Positions 41,284 to 50,340 of a stretch of DNA of 64,000 nt are shown here, one piece after another. Origin of the DNA: Sporobacter sp942492735. GTDB lineage: Bacteria > Bacillota > Clostridia > Oscillospirales > Oscillospiraceae. A model generated the notes under the pieces. That model saw nothing but the letters and a program-made list of their open reading frames with translations, was not told where the DNA came from and searched no databases. Where the stretch lies: assembly GCA_942492735.1 (NCBI GenBank), contig OW818648.1, forward strand, positions 3,472,001-3,536,000, given 5' to 3'. The first letter of the stretch is position 1, and each line of letters opens with the position of its first letter. A program made the position numbers and the translations under genes.

Positions 41284-41395
41284 CGCTCCTTATTCTGTTG
41301 ATTGTATATGCGACAACAATCATACATTAACAAAAAATATGCTCTTAACTTTGAGGTTATGATAATTATTAACTGAACAGATCTAAACAAAAATC

Positions 41396-41429
41396 GCCTA
41401 CCGAAGATTAACAATCATCCTCGATAGGC
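41396..41429 (-). terminator. Hairpin with T-run on the minus strand
   Basis: GCCTATCGAGGAT and ATCTTCGGTAGGC pair, followed on the minus strand by GATTTTTG. A related hairpin is at 22711-22739. Confidence 0.65.
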
Positions 41430-41495
41430 CTTGCGGCATTTCCCTTTTAATCGCAAAAATATAAATATACCCATTTACTTTTTATATAAATATGA

Positions 41496-41545
41496 TAAAA
41501 TATTTGCAATTAAAGTAAAATATTTGTATATATAGTAAAATAATC
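41496..41545 (+). promoter_or_regulatory. 20-bp-phased direct repeats upstream of the binding-protein/two-component operon
   Basis: TAAAATATTTG occurs at 41496 and 41516, and TAAAATAATC at 41536, exactly 20 bp apart and ending 16 bp before the start codon. The AT-rich repeats are a candidate response-regulator or other operator site overlapping the promoter. Confidence 0.5.
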
Positions 41546-41560
41546 TAAGGTGGAGAGTCC

Positions 41561-42838
41561 TTGAAAAAGGCTATTGCGTATTTCATGTCAATAGCTATCC
41601 TGTTATGCGCATCGGCCTGCAAGGCGGATGCGTTTAAAACCATGCCTATGGGCAGGGATGAAAACGGGCAATGGGCTTTTCAGGGCACAGTCCTCGTGGG
41701 GCGTGTTGTGCCTCTCAGCGGGGATCTTGCCTCTTTCGGCGCGGGAAGCCCCTATGTGGAGCAGACCGCCATTAATGGGATAAACGAGAACGGCGGCGTG
41801 GTCATTGACGGGAGGCACTGCCGCCTTGAGCTGGTTTACGCCGACTCAGGTTCCGACACGCTCAGGGCGTCGGAAGCGGCAATGTCTCTGATTGAGCAGG
41901 GCATAGACATCATGATCGTTTCAAATACTGCCGATACGGTTTCACCAGTTTCTGCCGTTTGCGAAAGGATGGGTATAGCCTGCATATCTGTGGATGCCCC
42001 ATCTGATGCATGGCTGAGCGGCGGGCCCTACGAGAATAGCTGGCACACCCATTTTAACAACGAAAGTGAACTCAGTTGCTTCTTGGATGCATGGAACGCC
42101 GTAGACAGCAATAAAACCGTGGGTTTGCTGGCGGCCAATGACATCGAGGGTATCGAAATGGCGACCTTCATCAAGGATTTCGCTTCCTTTAAGGACTACA
42201 CCATCGTGGATCCCGGACGGTATACCACTGGGACCGGCAATTATGGGGAAATAATCAAGATCCTAATGAGCGCTGACTGCGACGTCGTCGTGGGCGTTAT
42301 GGTGACCTCAGAATTCTCGAATTTCTGGACCCAGTGCATCGAGATGGGTTACATTCCGAAGATTTGTACGGTGGCCAAGGCTTGCCTGTTTGAGGAGGAT
42401 GTAAACGCTCTTGGGGAGATTGCAGACGGTCTTATCACCGAGGTCTGGTGGACGGCGGACTTTCCATTCATATCCTCCATAAACGGCTGGACCGGCAAAG
42501 ATATTGTGGCAGATTATCTTAGAAATTTCGATCCAGCCCAACCAGCGGCGCCGCCAACGGTGGGTTACAAGCACGCCAACGTGGAGATTCTTTTCGACAT
42601 CCTCAAAAGAGCAGGGTCACTTGACCTGGACGCCATCAACGCCGCTGCCGCAAAGACGGACTTAAACACGATCGTCGGGCATGTGTCCTTCAATAAGGAT
42701 CACATTTCGGTTATGAACTGCGTTACCGGACAGTGGGTAATGGCGTCGGACGGCAGCTTCACTCTTGAAATCGTCTGCAACACCCAGATGCCAAATGTAG
42801 CAGTCACTGCGCGGATTAAAACAATGCTCGGAAGTTGA
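41561..42838 (+). CDS. Branched-chain amino-acid/amide-type ABC substrate-binding lipoprotein, linked to a two-component system
   Basis: 425 residues with a TTG start at 41561 after GGTGGAG. The signal peptide has lipobox LLCASAC, followed by a type-1 periplasmic-binding fold (VGRVVPLSGDLASFGAGSPY, INENGGVVIDGR, VSNTADTVSPVSAVCERMGI). It is a LivK-like receptor, but the next genes are a response regulator and a kinase, not permeases. It may act as the extracellular sensor for the kinase, or as a second binding protein for the liv operon at 45-49.7 kb, to whose binding protein it is clearly related (both contain WWT/WWS-type segments and a GYKxAxxEI motif). Confidence 0.88.
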   Translation: MKKAIAYFMSIAILLCASACKADAFKTMPMGRDENGQWAFQGTVLVGRVVPLSGDLASFGAGSPYVEQTAINGINENGGVVIDGRHCRLELVYADSGSDTLRASEAAMSLIEQGIDIMIVSNTADTVSPVSAVCERMGIACISVDAPSDAWLSGGPYENSWHTHFNNESELSCFLDAWNAVDSNKTVGLLAANDIEGIEMATFIKDFASFKDYTIVDPGRYTTGTGNYGEIIKILMSADCDVVVGVMVTSEFSNFWTQCIEMGYIPKICTVAKACLFEEDVNALGEIADGLITEVWWTADFPFISSINGWTGKDIVADYLRNFDPAQPAAPPTVGYKHANVEILFDILKRAGSLDLDAINAAAAKTDLNTIVGHVSFNKDHISVMNCVTGQWVMASDGSFTLEIVCNTQMPNVAVTARIKTMLGS

Positions 42839-42852
42839 GCGGAGGATGAAAC

Positions 42853-43545
42853 ATGAAAGGTCTTATCATTGAGGATGACAAAATGCTGTCGGACAAAATC
42901 TGCGAAAGCCTGCGGTACATATTCGACTTAACGCAATCATTTGATGGGGAGGAAGGATTGCTCACGCTCATGTCGGGCAGCTTCGATGTGGTCATTTTAG
43001 ACGTTATGATGCCGAAGCTGAACGGCTACGAATTGGTTTCTCAGATGCGAAGAGAGGGGATCACCACCCCGGTGCTCATGCTGACGGCTCTGGGACGGAC
43101 AATAGATCAGGTGCGCGGACTGAAAGCAGGAGCGGACGACTACCTCATCAAGCCATTCGATATTGATGTGCTTGAAGCACGACTTGAGGCCCTCGTGCGG
43201 CGCTCAAAGTCTGGCACGTTCCAGACCGACAACACGGTGAGCTTCTTGAAATTAGCCGTGAAACTGAACACCCGCACGGCGAAAATCGGTGACAGCAGGC
43301 TGGAGCTCCCCGGCAAGCAGTTTGATATGCTTGTCTTTCTTATGGAGCACCGCAACGTCATCGTTCACAAGGAAAAGCTTTTTCAGCATATCTGGGGTTT
43401 TTACAGCAGTACAAGCTTTTCGGTCGTAGAGGTTTACGCCTCCCAGATAAGGAAAGAGCTGCAAAAACACGGTTATGACAAATACTTCAAAACCGTCAGA
43501 GGCATTGGATATATCCTAACGGACGACGGCGAACTTTATGGATAG
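42853..43545 (+). CDS. OmpR/PhoB-family response regulator
   Basis: 230 residues. The receiver domain has acidic pocket IIEDDK, phospho-acceptor in VVILDVMMPKLNGYE (Asp50), Thr in VLMLTALG and Lys in YLIKPF. The C-terminal winged helix ends YASQIRKELQKHGYDKYFKTVRGIGYILT. It starts 14 bp after the binding-protein gene and overlaps the kinase gene by 8 bp. It likely binds the 11-bp-phased repeats before the liv operon. Confidence 0.94.
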   Translation: MKGLIIEDDKMLSDKICESLRYIFDLTQSFDGEEGLLTLMSGSFDVVILDVMMPKLNGYELVSQMRREGITTPVLMLTALGRTIDQVRGLKAGADDYLIKPFDIDVLEARLEALVRRSKSGTFQTDNTVSFLKLAVKLNTRTAKIGDSRLELPGKQFDMLVFLMEHRNVIVHKEKLFQHIWGFYSSTSFSVVEVYASQIRKELQKHGYDKYFKTVRGIGYILTDDGELYG

Positions 43546-44830
43546 AAAAAGGTTTCTGTTAAAGCGTCGTCTGCTGTATATACTTATTCTTTTTTCTGCT
43601 TTTCTGGCTATTTTTACGGTCTTTGACGTCATTGTTTACGCCAGCACCGAAAACGCCCTCTATGAAGATATAGACAGGCAATTCGCCGACGCTGCCAAAG
43701 CTATTGATACAAACACAGCAGGCGGCTTAGAAAATTTTCTGAACGGCAGGAATATTGTGTACACCGGCAGCGGCAGCTATATCATAACCTACAAAATATT
43801 TCTGCTCCTCCGAAACGGCGAGGGGGAAATACTGAACGCCGCCTACTTAACCGCCTTTGACTACATGCTGAATATTGGTTTCTCGGTATCGGAAAGCGGC
43901 GAGAATCGGACGGAGGCGGTCGTCCGCAACAACGCCACCCTTTTTTACCGCACGTATACCATGTCTGTCGAGACCGCGTCCAACGCGCTTTACTATATCC
44001 AGATGGCAACAGACTCCACCGAAATTGAAACCTCGCTGAGCATCATACTCACGGTACTGCTACGGTGTACCACGGCGGCACTGGTTCTGGTGCTGGTGGT
44101 GGGTTGGTACCTGAGCAAATCACTGACGAAGACTGTTACGGAGGCGTGGGAAAAGCAGGACGAGTTCATAAGCTACGCTTCCCATGAGATCCGCTCACCT
44201 CTCGCGGTTATCCACAACTCGCTGGAGCTCCTCCTCCGAAGCCCCGGAGGAAAGATCATTGACCACAGTGACCTCATAATGAATTCACTGACCGAGACCA
44301 ACAGACTCCGAAAAATGTCCTCCAACCTACTCGATATGGCGCAGCTCCAGGCTTCGGATATCGTGTTGAAACCCGAAAAGGTCGACCTTGACAAGCTCAT
44401 TGAATCCTTTATCGACCCGTTTCAATGCCAGGCGGAGCTTGCAGGCAAGAAACTGGGCGTCAGCCTTGGGTATGGAAAACAACTGATCGCAGACAGGCAG
44501 TTTATTACAGAGCTTGCCGTCATCCTCCTTGAAAATGCCATAAAATACACCGAATCAGGCGACAGTATCGAAATCTCCACCCGTGAAAACAATGGCAAGG
44601 TATACCTCATTGTGACCGATACCGGCATCGGCATCAGCGATCATGCTATGGAAAGGGTTTTTACCCGATTCTACAGAGAAGAAAGGCAGCAGAGCAAGAA
44701 GGATGGAAGCGGTCTTGGCCTCTATATCGCCAGTCTCATCGTGACGCGCCATGGGGGTAAAATAGTCACAGAGCACAACAAGCCCAAGGGTACTATATTC
44801 ACGGTGGTTTTGCCTACAAAGAATCTATAA
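43538..44830 (+). CDS. Membrane sensor histidine kinase
   Basis: 430 residues. TM1 lies near 10-33, an extracytoplasmic domain spans ~34-165, and TM2 lies near 168-190. The HisKA motif is FISYASHEIRSPLAVIHNSL (His216), and the HATPase has DTGIGISDHAMERVF and GSGLGLYIASLI. Translation is coupled to the response regulator. Its partner gene upstream encodes a binding protein, so it may sense ligand-loaded receptor at the membrane, comparable in principle to binding-protein-dependent kinases such as LuxQ/ChvE-VirA type systems (inference). Confidence 0.93.
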   Translation: MDRKRFLLKRRLLYILILFSAFLAIFTVFDVIVYASTENALYEDIDRQFADAAKAIDTNTAGGLENFLNGRNIVYTGSGSYIITYKIFLLLRNGEGEILNAAYLTAFDYMLNIGFSVSESGENRTEAVVRNNATLFYRTYTMSVETASNALYYIQMATDSTEIETSLSIILTVLLRCTTAALVLVLVVGWYLSKSLTKTVTEAWEKQDEFISYASHEIRSPLAVIHNSLELLLRSPGGKIIDHSDLIMNSLTETNRLRKMSSNLLDMAQLQASDIVLKPEKVDLDKLIESFIDPFQCQAELAGKKLGVSLGYGKQLIADRQFITELAVILLENAIKYTESGDSIEISTRENNGKVYLIVTDTGIGISDHAMERVFTRFYREERQQSKKDGSGLGLYIASLIVTRHGGKIVTEHNKPKGTIFTVVLPTKNL

Positions 44831-44891
44831 GCAATTCGCACAAAATTAAGACACTATTTTCTACTGATGACGATGCCGTAAAACAGCATTA

Positions 44892-44946
44892 TTAAGGAAA
44901 TATTTAGGTAATTTTTAGGATTATTTAAAGTATGCTCTGATAGAAT
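44892..44946 (+). promoter_or_regulatory. livKGFHM promoter with 11-bp-phased response-regulator repeats
   Basis: TTAAGG (44892), TTTAGG (44903), TTTAGG (44914) and a weaker TTTAAAG (44924) recur with about 11-bp phase. They run into an extended -10 TGA-TAGAAT (44938-44946) that has no -35 box. This is the classic layout of an activator site for an OmpR/PhoB-type regulator, placed directly between the kinase gene and the liv operon. Confidence 0.65.
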
Positions 44947-45018
44947 ATTATTTGATACGACGTGCCCCCTATACAGACGCGATTTTATCAATGAAATATT
45001 TTGGAAGGAGTGTCACAG

Positions 45019-46338
45019 ATGAAAATAAGTCGCATTATCGCCCTACTTATGGTGTTTGCCATAGTCATCTCCCTGTTCTCCGGCTGTGCTGGCACCAGCA
45101 CGACTGCATCCACTGCCTCCGCCACCTCCGCTGCGCCTACATCATCCGGCGAACCTATCAAAATTGGCATTGTGAACCCCACCACCGGAAAGCTGGCTGG
45201 TTTCGGCGAGGGTTGCCCCTGGACCGAAACCCTCATTGTTGATTATGTCAATAAAACACTCGGCGGAATCACTGTTGACGGCAACAAGCGACCCATTGAG
45301 ATTATCATTTACGATTCTACCTCTGACACGACTGTCTGCGCCGAGATGGCGCAAAAGCTCTGCGAAGAAGATAAGGTCGACCTCATTATCGCCCGTCACA
45401 CGCCCGAGACCGTCAACCCTGTAGCCGCCATTGCTGAACGTTACAGTATCCCCTGCGTTGCTATCGAAGGACCCGTCGACGCGGTTGCTCATGCAGGCCC
45501 ATACAAGAACACCTACCATTCCTTCTGGACGCTGGATATGATGTACGAGCAGTACAAAGCACTCTGGACTAAAGCAGGCTACGGCCCCAACAAGGGTTAT
45601 AAGATCGGCGTTGCCTTTGCCAACGACGCCGACGGCACAGCCTGGTACGGCGTATTCACCAAGAAGCTCGTGGCTGATGGCTACCAACTCGTAGACCCAG
45701 GCCAGTATCCCGACTCCACCACAGATTTTACCAGCGTCATCAAAACCTTCAAGGATGCCAACATCGACATCCTCCTCGGCACCAATATTAACCCCAACTT
45801 CCACGACTTGTGGACCCAGGCATTGGCTGCAGGACTTAATCCTCCCGTTGTGACCATGGGCAAGGCGGCCCTGCTCCAGTCCGACGCTGAGGCTATAGGT
45901 AAGAAGATCATGGACGGTGTCATGGGTGAGGTATGGTGGAGCCCGACACATCCCTATGTCTCCGACCTTACAAAAATGACGTGTACTCAGCTGGCCGAGC
46001 TCTATAAGAAGGATACCGGCAACGAGATCACACAGCCTATGGGCTACAAGTACGCTTCGATGGAGATAGCTGTCGCCGCGCTCACAAAGGCGGCGTCACT
46101 TGATCCAGCCGTCATCACCAAGGCACTCTCCGAGATAAACATCCAGACGATCGTCGGCCCCATCGCCTACAACAAACAATACATGATCGACGGACAGAAC
46201 TACCTCTCGTATGCCGAAACGCCCCTTTGCGGCGGTCAGTGGCTGTATGACGAAGCCACCGATACCTTAAAACTCGTCATCGTCGATAACAGCCTTTATC
46301 CCAACATCCCCACCACCGGCGCGTATAAGGCGAAGTAG
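45019..46338 (+). CDS. LivK-type ABC substrate-binding lipoprotein
   Basis: 439 residues, ATG at 45019 after GGAAGGAG. Lipobox ISLFSGCAG, a Ser/Thr/Ala linker, then a type-1 binding fold (IKIGIVNPTTGKLAGFGEGC, ARHTPETVNPVAAIAERYSI, VWWSPTHPYVSDL). It delivers an amino acid, amide, urea or similar ligand to the LivH/LivM channel encoded downstream. It is paralogous to the lipoprotein at 41561. First gene of the five-gene operon. Confidence 0.93.
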   Translation: MKISRIIALLMVFAIVISLFSGCAGTSTTASTASATSAAPTSSGEPIKIGIVNPTTGKLAGFGEGCPWTETLIVDYVNKTLGGITVDGNKRPIEIIIYDSTSDTTVCAEMAQKLCEEDKVDLIIARHTPETVNPVAAIAERYSIPCVAIEGPVDAVAHAGPYKNTYHSFWTLDMMYEQYKALWTKAGYGPNKGYKIGVAFANDADGTAWYGVFTKKLVADGYQLVDPGQYPDSTTDFTSVIKTFKDANIDILLGTNINPNFHDLWTQALAAGLNPPVVTMGKAALLQSDAEAIGKKIMDGVMGEVWWSPTHPYVSDLTKMTCTQLAELYKKDTGNEITQPMGYKYASMEIAVAALTKAASLDPAVITKALSEINIQTIVGPIAYNKQYMIDGQNYLSYAETPLCGGQWLYDEATDTLKLVIVDNSLYPNIPTTGAYKAK

Positions 46339-46420
46339 GTCTTCCCTACATAAAATTTTGCCGGGCGGAGAGCGGACTGTTCTCCGCCCGAATTACAAAT
46401 TCCCGTAGAGGAGGGAACTT

Positions 46421-47149
46421 ATGGACATAATGCTATCCTTTAAAAATGTTGAGGCTGGGTATGGAAGGGTTCAGATACTTAACGGCCTGAGCTTTGAGGT
46501 TCAAAAGGGTGAGGTCTACGGCGTTATCGGGCCCAATGGCTGCGGAAAGACCACCATGTTCAACGCCCTCATCGGGCAGAGCAGCATATACGCCGGCGAG
46601 ATCATATTCAACGGGTGTAATATTACGAAAAAAAGTGCGAATGCCCGCTGTCGGATGGGCATTGGAAGAACATATCAGGTGCCCCGCCCCTTTGAGGGTA
46701 TGAGCGTGTACGAAAACGTTCTTGTGGCAGCTGTACATGGGGGCGGACACTCTGAGAAGGCGGCTAGGCAGGTCTGTATTGATGCTCTGAAGCTTACCGG
46801 TCTATACGATAAGCGGGAGACGAGAGCGGGTTTGCTGACTCTACTGGACCGCAAGCGCTTGGAGATTACCAGGGCCTTGGGCACGGGGCCGAAGCTCCTG
46901 CTTCTTGACGAGGTGGCGGCAGGTCTCACGGAAGCCGAGGTCGTGGAGGTCATGAAGATGGTGGGCAACCTTAAAGCCGGAGGCTACACTATTATTTGGA
47001 TAGAACACGTCATTCAGACCATGGTACAGGCCACAGACAGCCTCATGTGCATGTCCGACGGCACTCAATTGCTCGTTGGCCTGCCGCTTGAGGTCATGAA
47101 CTCTAAGCTTGTGGAGGACGTTTATCTGGGGGTGGAAGAAAATGAGTGA
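46421..47149 (+). CDS. LivG-type ABC transporter ATPase
   Basis: 242 residues with Walker A GPNGCGKTTMFNAL (near residue 37), a GIGRTYQVPRPFEGM Q-loop, Walker B KLLLLDEVAAGL and an H-loop WIEHV, as in LivG. The family signature LSxGxxR is degenerate (LLTLLDRKRLEITRAL). The start follows GAGGAGGG. It overlaps the next ATPase gene by 8 bp. Confidence 0.92.
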   Translation: MDIMLSFKNVEAGYGRVQILNGLSFEVQKGEVYGVIGPNGCGKTTMFNALIGQSSIYAGEIIFNGCNITKKSANARCRMGIGRTYQVPRPFEGMSVYENVLVAAVHGGGHSEKAARQVCIDALKLTGLYDKRETRAGLLTLLDRKRLEITRALGTGPKLLLLDEVAAGLTEAEVVEVMKMVGNLKAGGYTIIWIEHVIQTMVQATDSLMCMSDGTQLLVGLPLEVMNSKLVEDVYLGVEENE

Positions 47150-47870
47150 GCCTATGCTCAAAATTGAGAACATTGAGGCGAAATACGGCGACTTCATCGC
47201 CGTGCACGGCGCTTCATTGGAGATACCGGCGGGGAAGATCATCTCCGTCATCGGCGCAAACGGTGCCGGTAAATCCACACTCATGGATTGTATTGCCGGG
47301 GTCCACAAGCCCTCCTCCGGCAAAGTATATTTCAAGGGCGAGGACATCACGGGACTTCCTGCCTGCGAGATCGTCAATAGGGGTCTCTCGCTTGTTCCCC
47401 AGGGCAGCCGGTGCTTTATCCGAATGACAGTGGAGGACAACCTCCATATGGGCAGCTACCCCAAAGGGGCCAGGAAATATGCAAAGGCATCCCTTGAACG
47501 GGTGTATGAGCTGTTCCCGGTACTCAAGGAAAAACGTCGCATCCTGTCCGGCTGCCTGTCCGGCGGCCAGCGCCAGATGGTGGCCATTGGCAGGGCGCTG
47601 ATGACAAGGCCGGAGCTGGTGCTCTTTGACGAGATATCATTAGGCTTAGCGCCTACCATAATCAAAGACATATACGTGAGGATAAAGCAAATCAATGCCG
47701 AAGGCACCACGGTGGTGCTGGTGGAGCAGGACGTCAAGCGCAGCATAAAGACAAGTGAGATAAGCCACGTCATGCTCAAGGGACGGGTCATCCTATCAGG
47801 TCTCTCCAAGGAACTGGGTGAGGATAATATCAAGAACGCCTATTTCGGCATAAATGGGGTGCAGCTATGA
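47142..47870 (+). CDS. LivF-type ABC transporter ATPase
   Basis: 242 residues: Walker A GANGAGKSTLMDCI, Q-loop SLVPQGSRCFIRMTVEDNL, signature CLSGGQRQMVAIGRAL, Walker B LVLFDEISLGLAP, typical of LivF. The start is ATG 47142 inside the end of the LivG gene; an upstream in-frame start is not supported by a ribosome binding site. It overlaps LivH by 4 bp (ATGA). Confidence 0.93.
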   Translation: MSEPMLKIENIEAKYGDFIAVHGASLEIPAGKIISVIGANGAGKSTLMDCIAGVHKPSSGKVYFKGEDITGLPACEIVNRGLSLVPQGSRCFIRMTVEDNLHMGSYPKGARKYAKASLERVYELFPVLKEKRRILSGCLSGGQRQMVAIGRALMTRPELVLFDEISLGLAPTIIKDIYVRIKQINAEGTTVVLVEQDVKRSIKTSEISHVMLKGRVILSGLSKELGEDNIKNAYFGINGVQL

Positions 47871-48706
47871 TACAGCAAATAATCAACGGCATCCTTCTCG
47901 GCGGCTTCTACGCAGTCATCGGTGTGGGCATGAACATGATGTTCGGCATCGTCAAGCTCACGAACCTCGCCCACGGAGACTTTACCATCCTTGCCGCCTA
48001 CCTCAGCGTCACCATATGCACCTATCTTGGCCTTCCGCCCCTCCTGAGTCTGATTATCACGATACCGGTGATGTTTTTGCTCGGGGTGCTTTTTCAAATG
48101 GCTCTCATAAACCGGGTCATGCTTCGGGGCTCGGAACCTGCCCTGCTTTTGACCTTCGGTCTTTCGATAATACTTCAGAATGGCCTTCTGCTCATTTTCT
48201 CTGCCGACGCCCAGCACCTTGTACCCACGGTCACGTATCCCACCTGGGAAATCGGCAGTGTTAGCTTCCCTTCTCTGTACATCCTTATTTTCGGTATCGG
48301 CTTACTCACAATCTTCATACTGACGATGTTTATGAAAATGACCTACATCGGCAAGAGCATACGCGCAGTCAGTGACGACACCACAGTGGCAGAGCTCATG
48401 GGTGTCAATGTCAAGCGTACCTACGGTATAGCTTTGGGCCTCGCCCTTGCTACGGCGGCCGTCGCCGGTGTGTGTATGGGTATGCACTACACATTCTATT
48501 CGAACAGCGGCTCGAGTTACCTTCTTATCGCCTTTGGCGTGGTTGTCATTGGCGGCATGGGGAGCATTCCCGGCACTTTGGCCGCAGGACTCATCTTCGG
48601 AATAGCACAGGTGCTGGGCGGAGCGAACTACGGCTCACTCATAGGCTATATCGTTCTGCTGCTCATGTTGGTGATCAGGCCCCAGGGCCTGTTTGCCAGT
48701 AAATAA
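47867..48706 (+). CDS. LivH-type ABC transporter permease
   Basis: 279 residues, about eight hydrophobic segments. Features: IINGILLGGFYAVIGVGMNM, FGIVKLTNLAHGDFTILAAY, IGKSIRAVSDDTTVAELMGV, and GGMGSIPGTLAAGLIFGIAQ near the C-terminus. It pairs with LivM as the membrane channel. Translation is coupled to LivF. Confidence 0.94.
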   Translation: MIQQIINGILLGGFYAVIGVGMNMMFGIVKLTNLAHGDFTILAAYLSVTICTYLGLPPLLSLIITIPVMFLLGVLFQMALINRVMLRGSEPALLLTFGLSIILQNGLLLIFSADAQHLVPTVTYPTWEIGSVSFPSLYILIFGIGLLTIFILTMFMKMTYIGKSIRAVSDDTTVAELMGVNVKRTYGIALGLALATAAVAGVCMGMHYTFYSNSGSSYLLIAFGVVVIGGMGSIPGTLAAGLIFGIAQVLGGANYGSLIGYIVLLLMLVIRPQGLFASK

Positions 48707-48719
48707 GGGGGGATGGATC

Positions 48720-49688
48720 ATGACCGTTAAACGCAATCGCCAGAGGATGATCGAAATGGGCATCGCATTTATCATCATTGTCATTCTGTACGTGTTCGGC
48801 GTTACCGGGGTTTTTTCCTCCAACGTGATGCGTATCCTGCTTAAGGTCGCTCTTTACTGCGCACTCGGCACCATGTGGAACTTGATGTCCGGCTACACCG
48901 GGATGGTCAGCCTCGGACAGCAGAGCTTCATTGGGATCTCCGGCTATACACTATGTGTTATGACCACCTATTACGGGCTTTCATACTGGGTGGCTATCGC
49001 CGTCGGCGGTATACTTTCAGCAATTCTTGCCTTAATCCTGGCGCTTATCTTGTTCCGTATGCGCGGCATGTATTTCGCCGTGGCCACCTGGGTTGTGGCT
49101 GAGGCACTCAAGACCTGGATCACAAGCTGGGATTACGTCAAGGAAGGTGCGGGGATGACCGTAAAGCTGTATCCTTACCCCGGCTCTGGGGAGATTTATA
49201 TTCTGGCTGTCAGCTTAATGGTCATCAGCCTCGTTGTCGTGTACAGCATACTCCGTTCGAAGACAGGCCTTGGTCTCACTGCCATGCGGGATGACGCTGA
49301 CGCTGCTTCGAGCATGGGCGTCAACATCTTCAAGTCCAAGCTCTTCTGCTTCGTGGTCTGCGGCTTCTTCACCGGCATTGCGGGTGTTGTCTTCTACCTT
49401 AACAAGGGCTCTATCTTCCCTGCTGGCGGTTTTGGTATTGAGTGGACGGTGTCCATCGTGTTTATCGTCATCATCGGGGGCATTGGCACCACCGCTGGGC
49501 CGCTTGTAGGGTCCATAATCTATGTGGCCCTGTCCGAGTATCTCGCCAAATACCCCGGTTATTCCAGCTTAATTCTTGGTATCATCGCTATTCTTGTCAT
49601 CATTTTTTTACCTAAAGGCATCATTGGCACCTTCCAGAATAAGTTCCATTTCGAAATATTCACACAGAAGCGCCTATCGAACGAATAA
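48720..49688 (+). CDS. LivM-type ABC transporter permease
   Basis: 322 residues: LWNLMSGYTGMVSLGQQSFI-like segment after TM2, ALILFRMRGMYFAVATW, LGLTAMRDDADAASSMGVNI and GGIGTTAGPLVGSIIY, all LivM landmarks. The start is ATG 48720 after GGGGG, 14 bp beyond LivH. It is the last gene of the operon. The 206-bp gap that follows (49689-49894) shows no clear terminator or other element. Confidence 0.93.
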   Translation: MTVKRNRQRMIEMGIAFIIIVILYVFGVTGVFSSNVMRILLKVALYCALGTMWNLMSGYTGMVSLGQQSFIGISGYTLCVMTTYYGLSYWVAIAVGGILSAILALILALILFRMRGMYFAVATWVVAEALKTWITSWDYVKEGAGMTVKLYPYPGSGEIYILAVSLMVISLVVVYSILRSKTGLGLTAMRDDADAASSMGVNIFKSKLFCFVVCGFFTGIAGVVFYLNKGSIFPAGGFGIEWTVSIVFIVIIGGIGTTAGPLVGSIIYVALSEYLAKYPGYSSLILGIIAILVIIFLPKGIIGTFQNKFHFEIFTQKRLSNE

Positions 49689-49894
49689 CAGTCGTATACA
49701 AATGAACGATGAGTGAAGAGAGACAGCTTCAATAGAAACCTCGTATGTATCCAATAGTTGGCTCATTTAAGCTTGTAATATTCAACAAATAGGAGTACAC
49801 TATCTACAAGGTTGTTGTGCAATACATGCTGATTTAACCAGTTTATGGCACTATTTCCTATTTGTGATCGATCAATAATAAGGGGGAAAAATTC

Positions 49895-50113
49895 ATGGAC
49901 ATAAAGGGTAAAATTGAAGAAATCGTCGAAAAAGTGAAGTCAGACAAGGATTTTGCAGCTAAGTTTAAGAGCGATCCGATAAAGACTGTCGAATCTGTGA
50001 TCGGCATGGATCTTCCTGATGATCAGATTAAAAAAGTAATTGAAGGCGTCAAGGCAAAAGTATCTCTGGACGAAGCAGGCGGCTTACTCGGTTCTGTCAA
50101 AAAACTGTTTTAA
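49895..50113 (+). CDS. Small conserved-type helical protein of unknown function
   Basis: 72 residues, ATG after AAGGGGGA. The sequence FAAKFKSDPIKTVESVIGMD followed by LPDDQIKKVIEGVKAKVSLD has the pattern of a short helical domain reminiscent of Nif11/NHLP-type leader regions (hydrophobic helix, LPDDQ turn). No Gly-Gly cleavage site or maturation enzyme is nearby, so I do not call it a peptide precursor. It is followed 13 bp later by another small helical protein, and both precede a PspA operon. Confidence 0.75.
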   Translation: MDIKGKIEEIVEKVKSDKDFAAKFKSDPIKTVESVIGMDLPDDQIKKVIEGVKAKVSLDEAGGLLGSVKKLF

Positions 50114-50126
50114 CGGAGGTTAAATC

Positions 50127-50312
50127 ATGGGTGATTTTAAGGAAAAATTCGGAAAGATCATTGACAATGTCAAGGATAAAGCCGAGGATGTATTTGAGGA
50201 TGTCAAGGATAAAGCCGGAGATATCATTGAAAATGTCAAGGACAAAGCAGATGACCTCAAAGACAAAATTGAGGACAAAGTCGAAGACCTTAAGGGCGAT
50301 AAGCACGAATAG
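50127..50312 (+). CDS. Small charged amphipathic-helix repeat protein
   Basis: 61 residues made of degenerate 11-residue units (NVKDKAEDVFE, DVKDKAGDIIE, NVKDKADDLKD and similar), rich in Lys/Asp/Glu with no Cys or aromatic core. The composition resembles LEA-like or YtxH/CsbD-type stress proteins that bind membranes or become helical on drying. ACGGAGG precedes the ATG. Its place in a PspA neighbourhood supports an envelope-stress role, by inference. Confidence 0.75.
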   Translation: MGDFKEKFGKIIDNVKDKAEDVFEDVKDKAGDIIENVKDKADDLKDKIEDKVEDLKGDKHE

Positions 50313-50340
50313 GTAAAGAAACAACTTATAACCCCATGAA

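Noticed and set aside
49895..50113. Nif11/NHLP-type peptide precursor for the radical SAM protein
   Set aside because: There is no Gly-Gly leader cleavage site or Cys-rich core, and the radical SAM gene is 2.7 kb away beyond pspA and a terminator.
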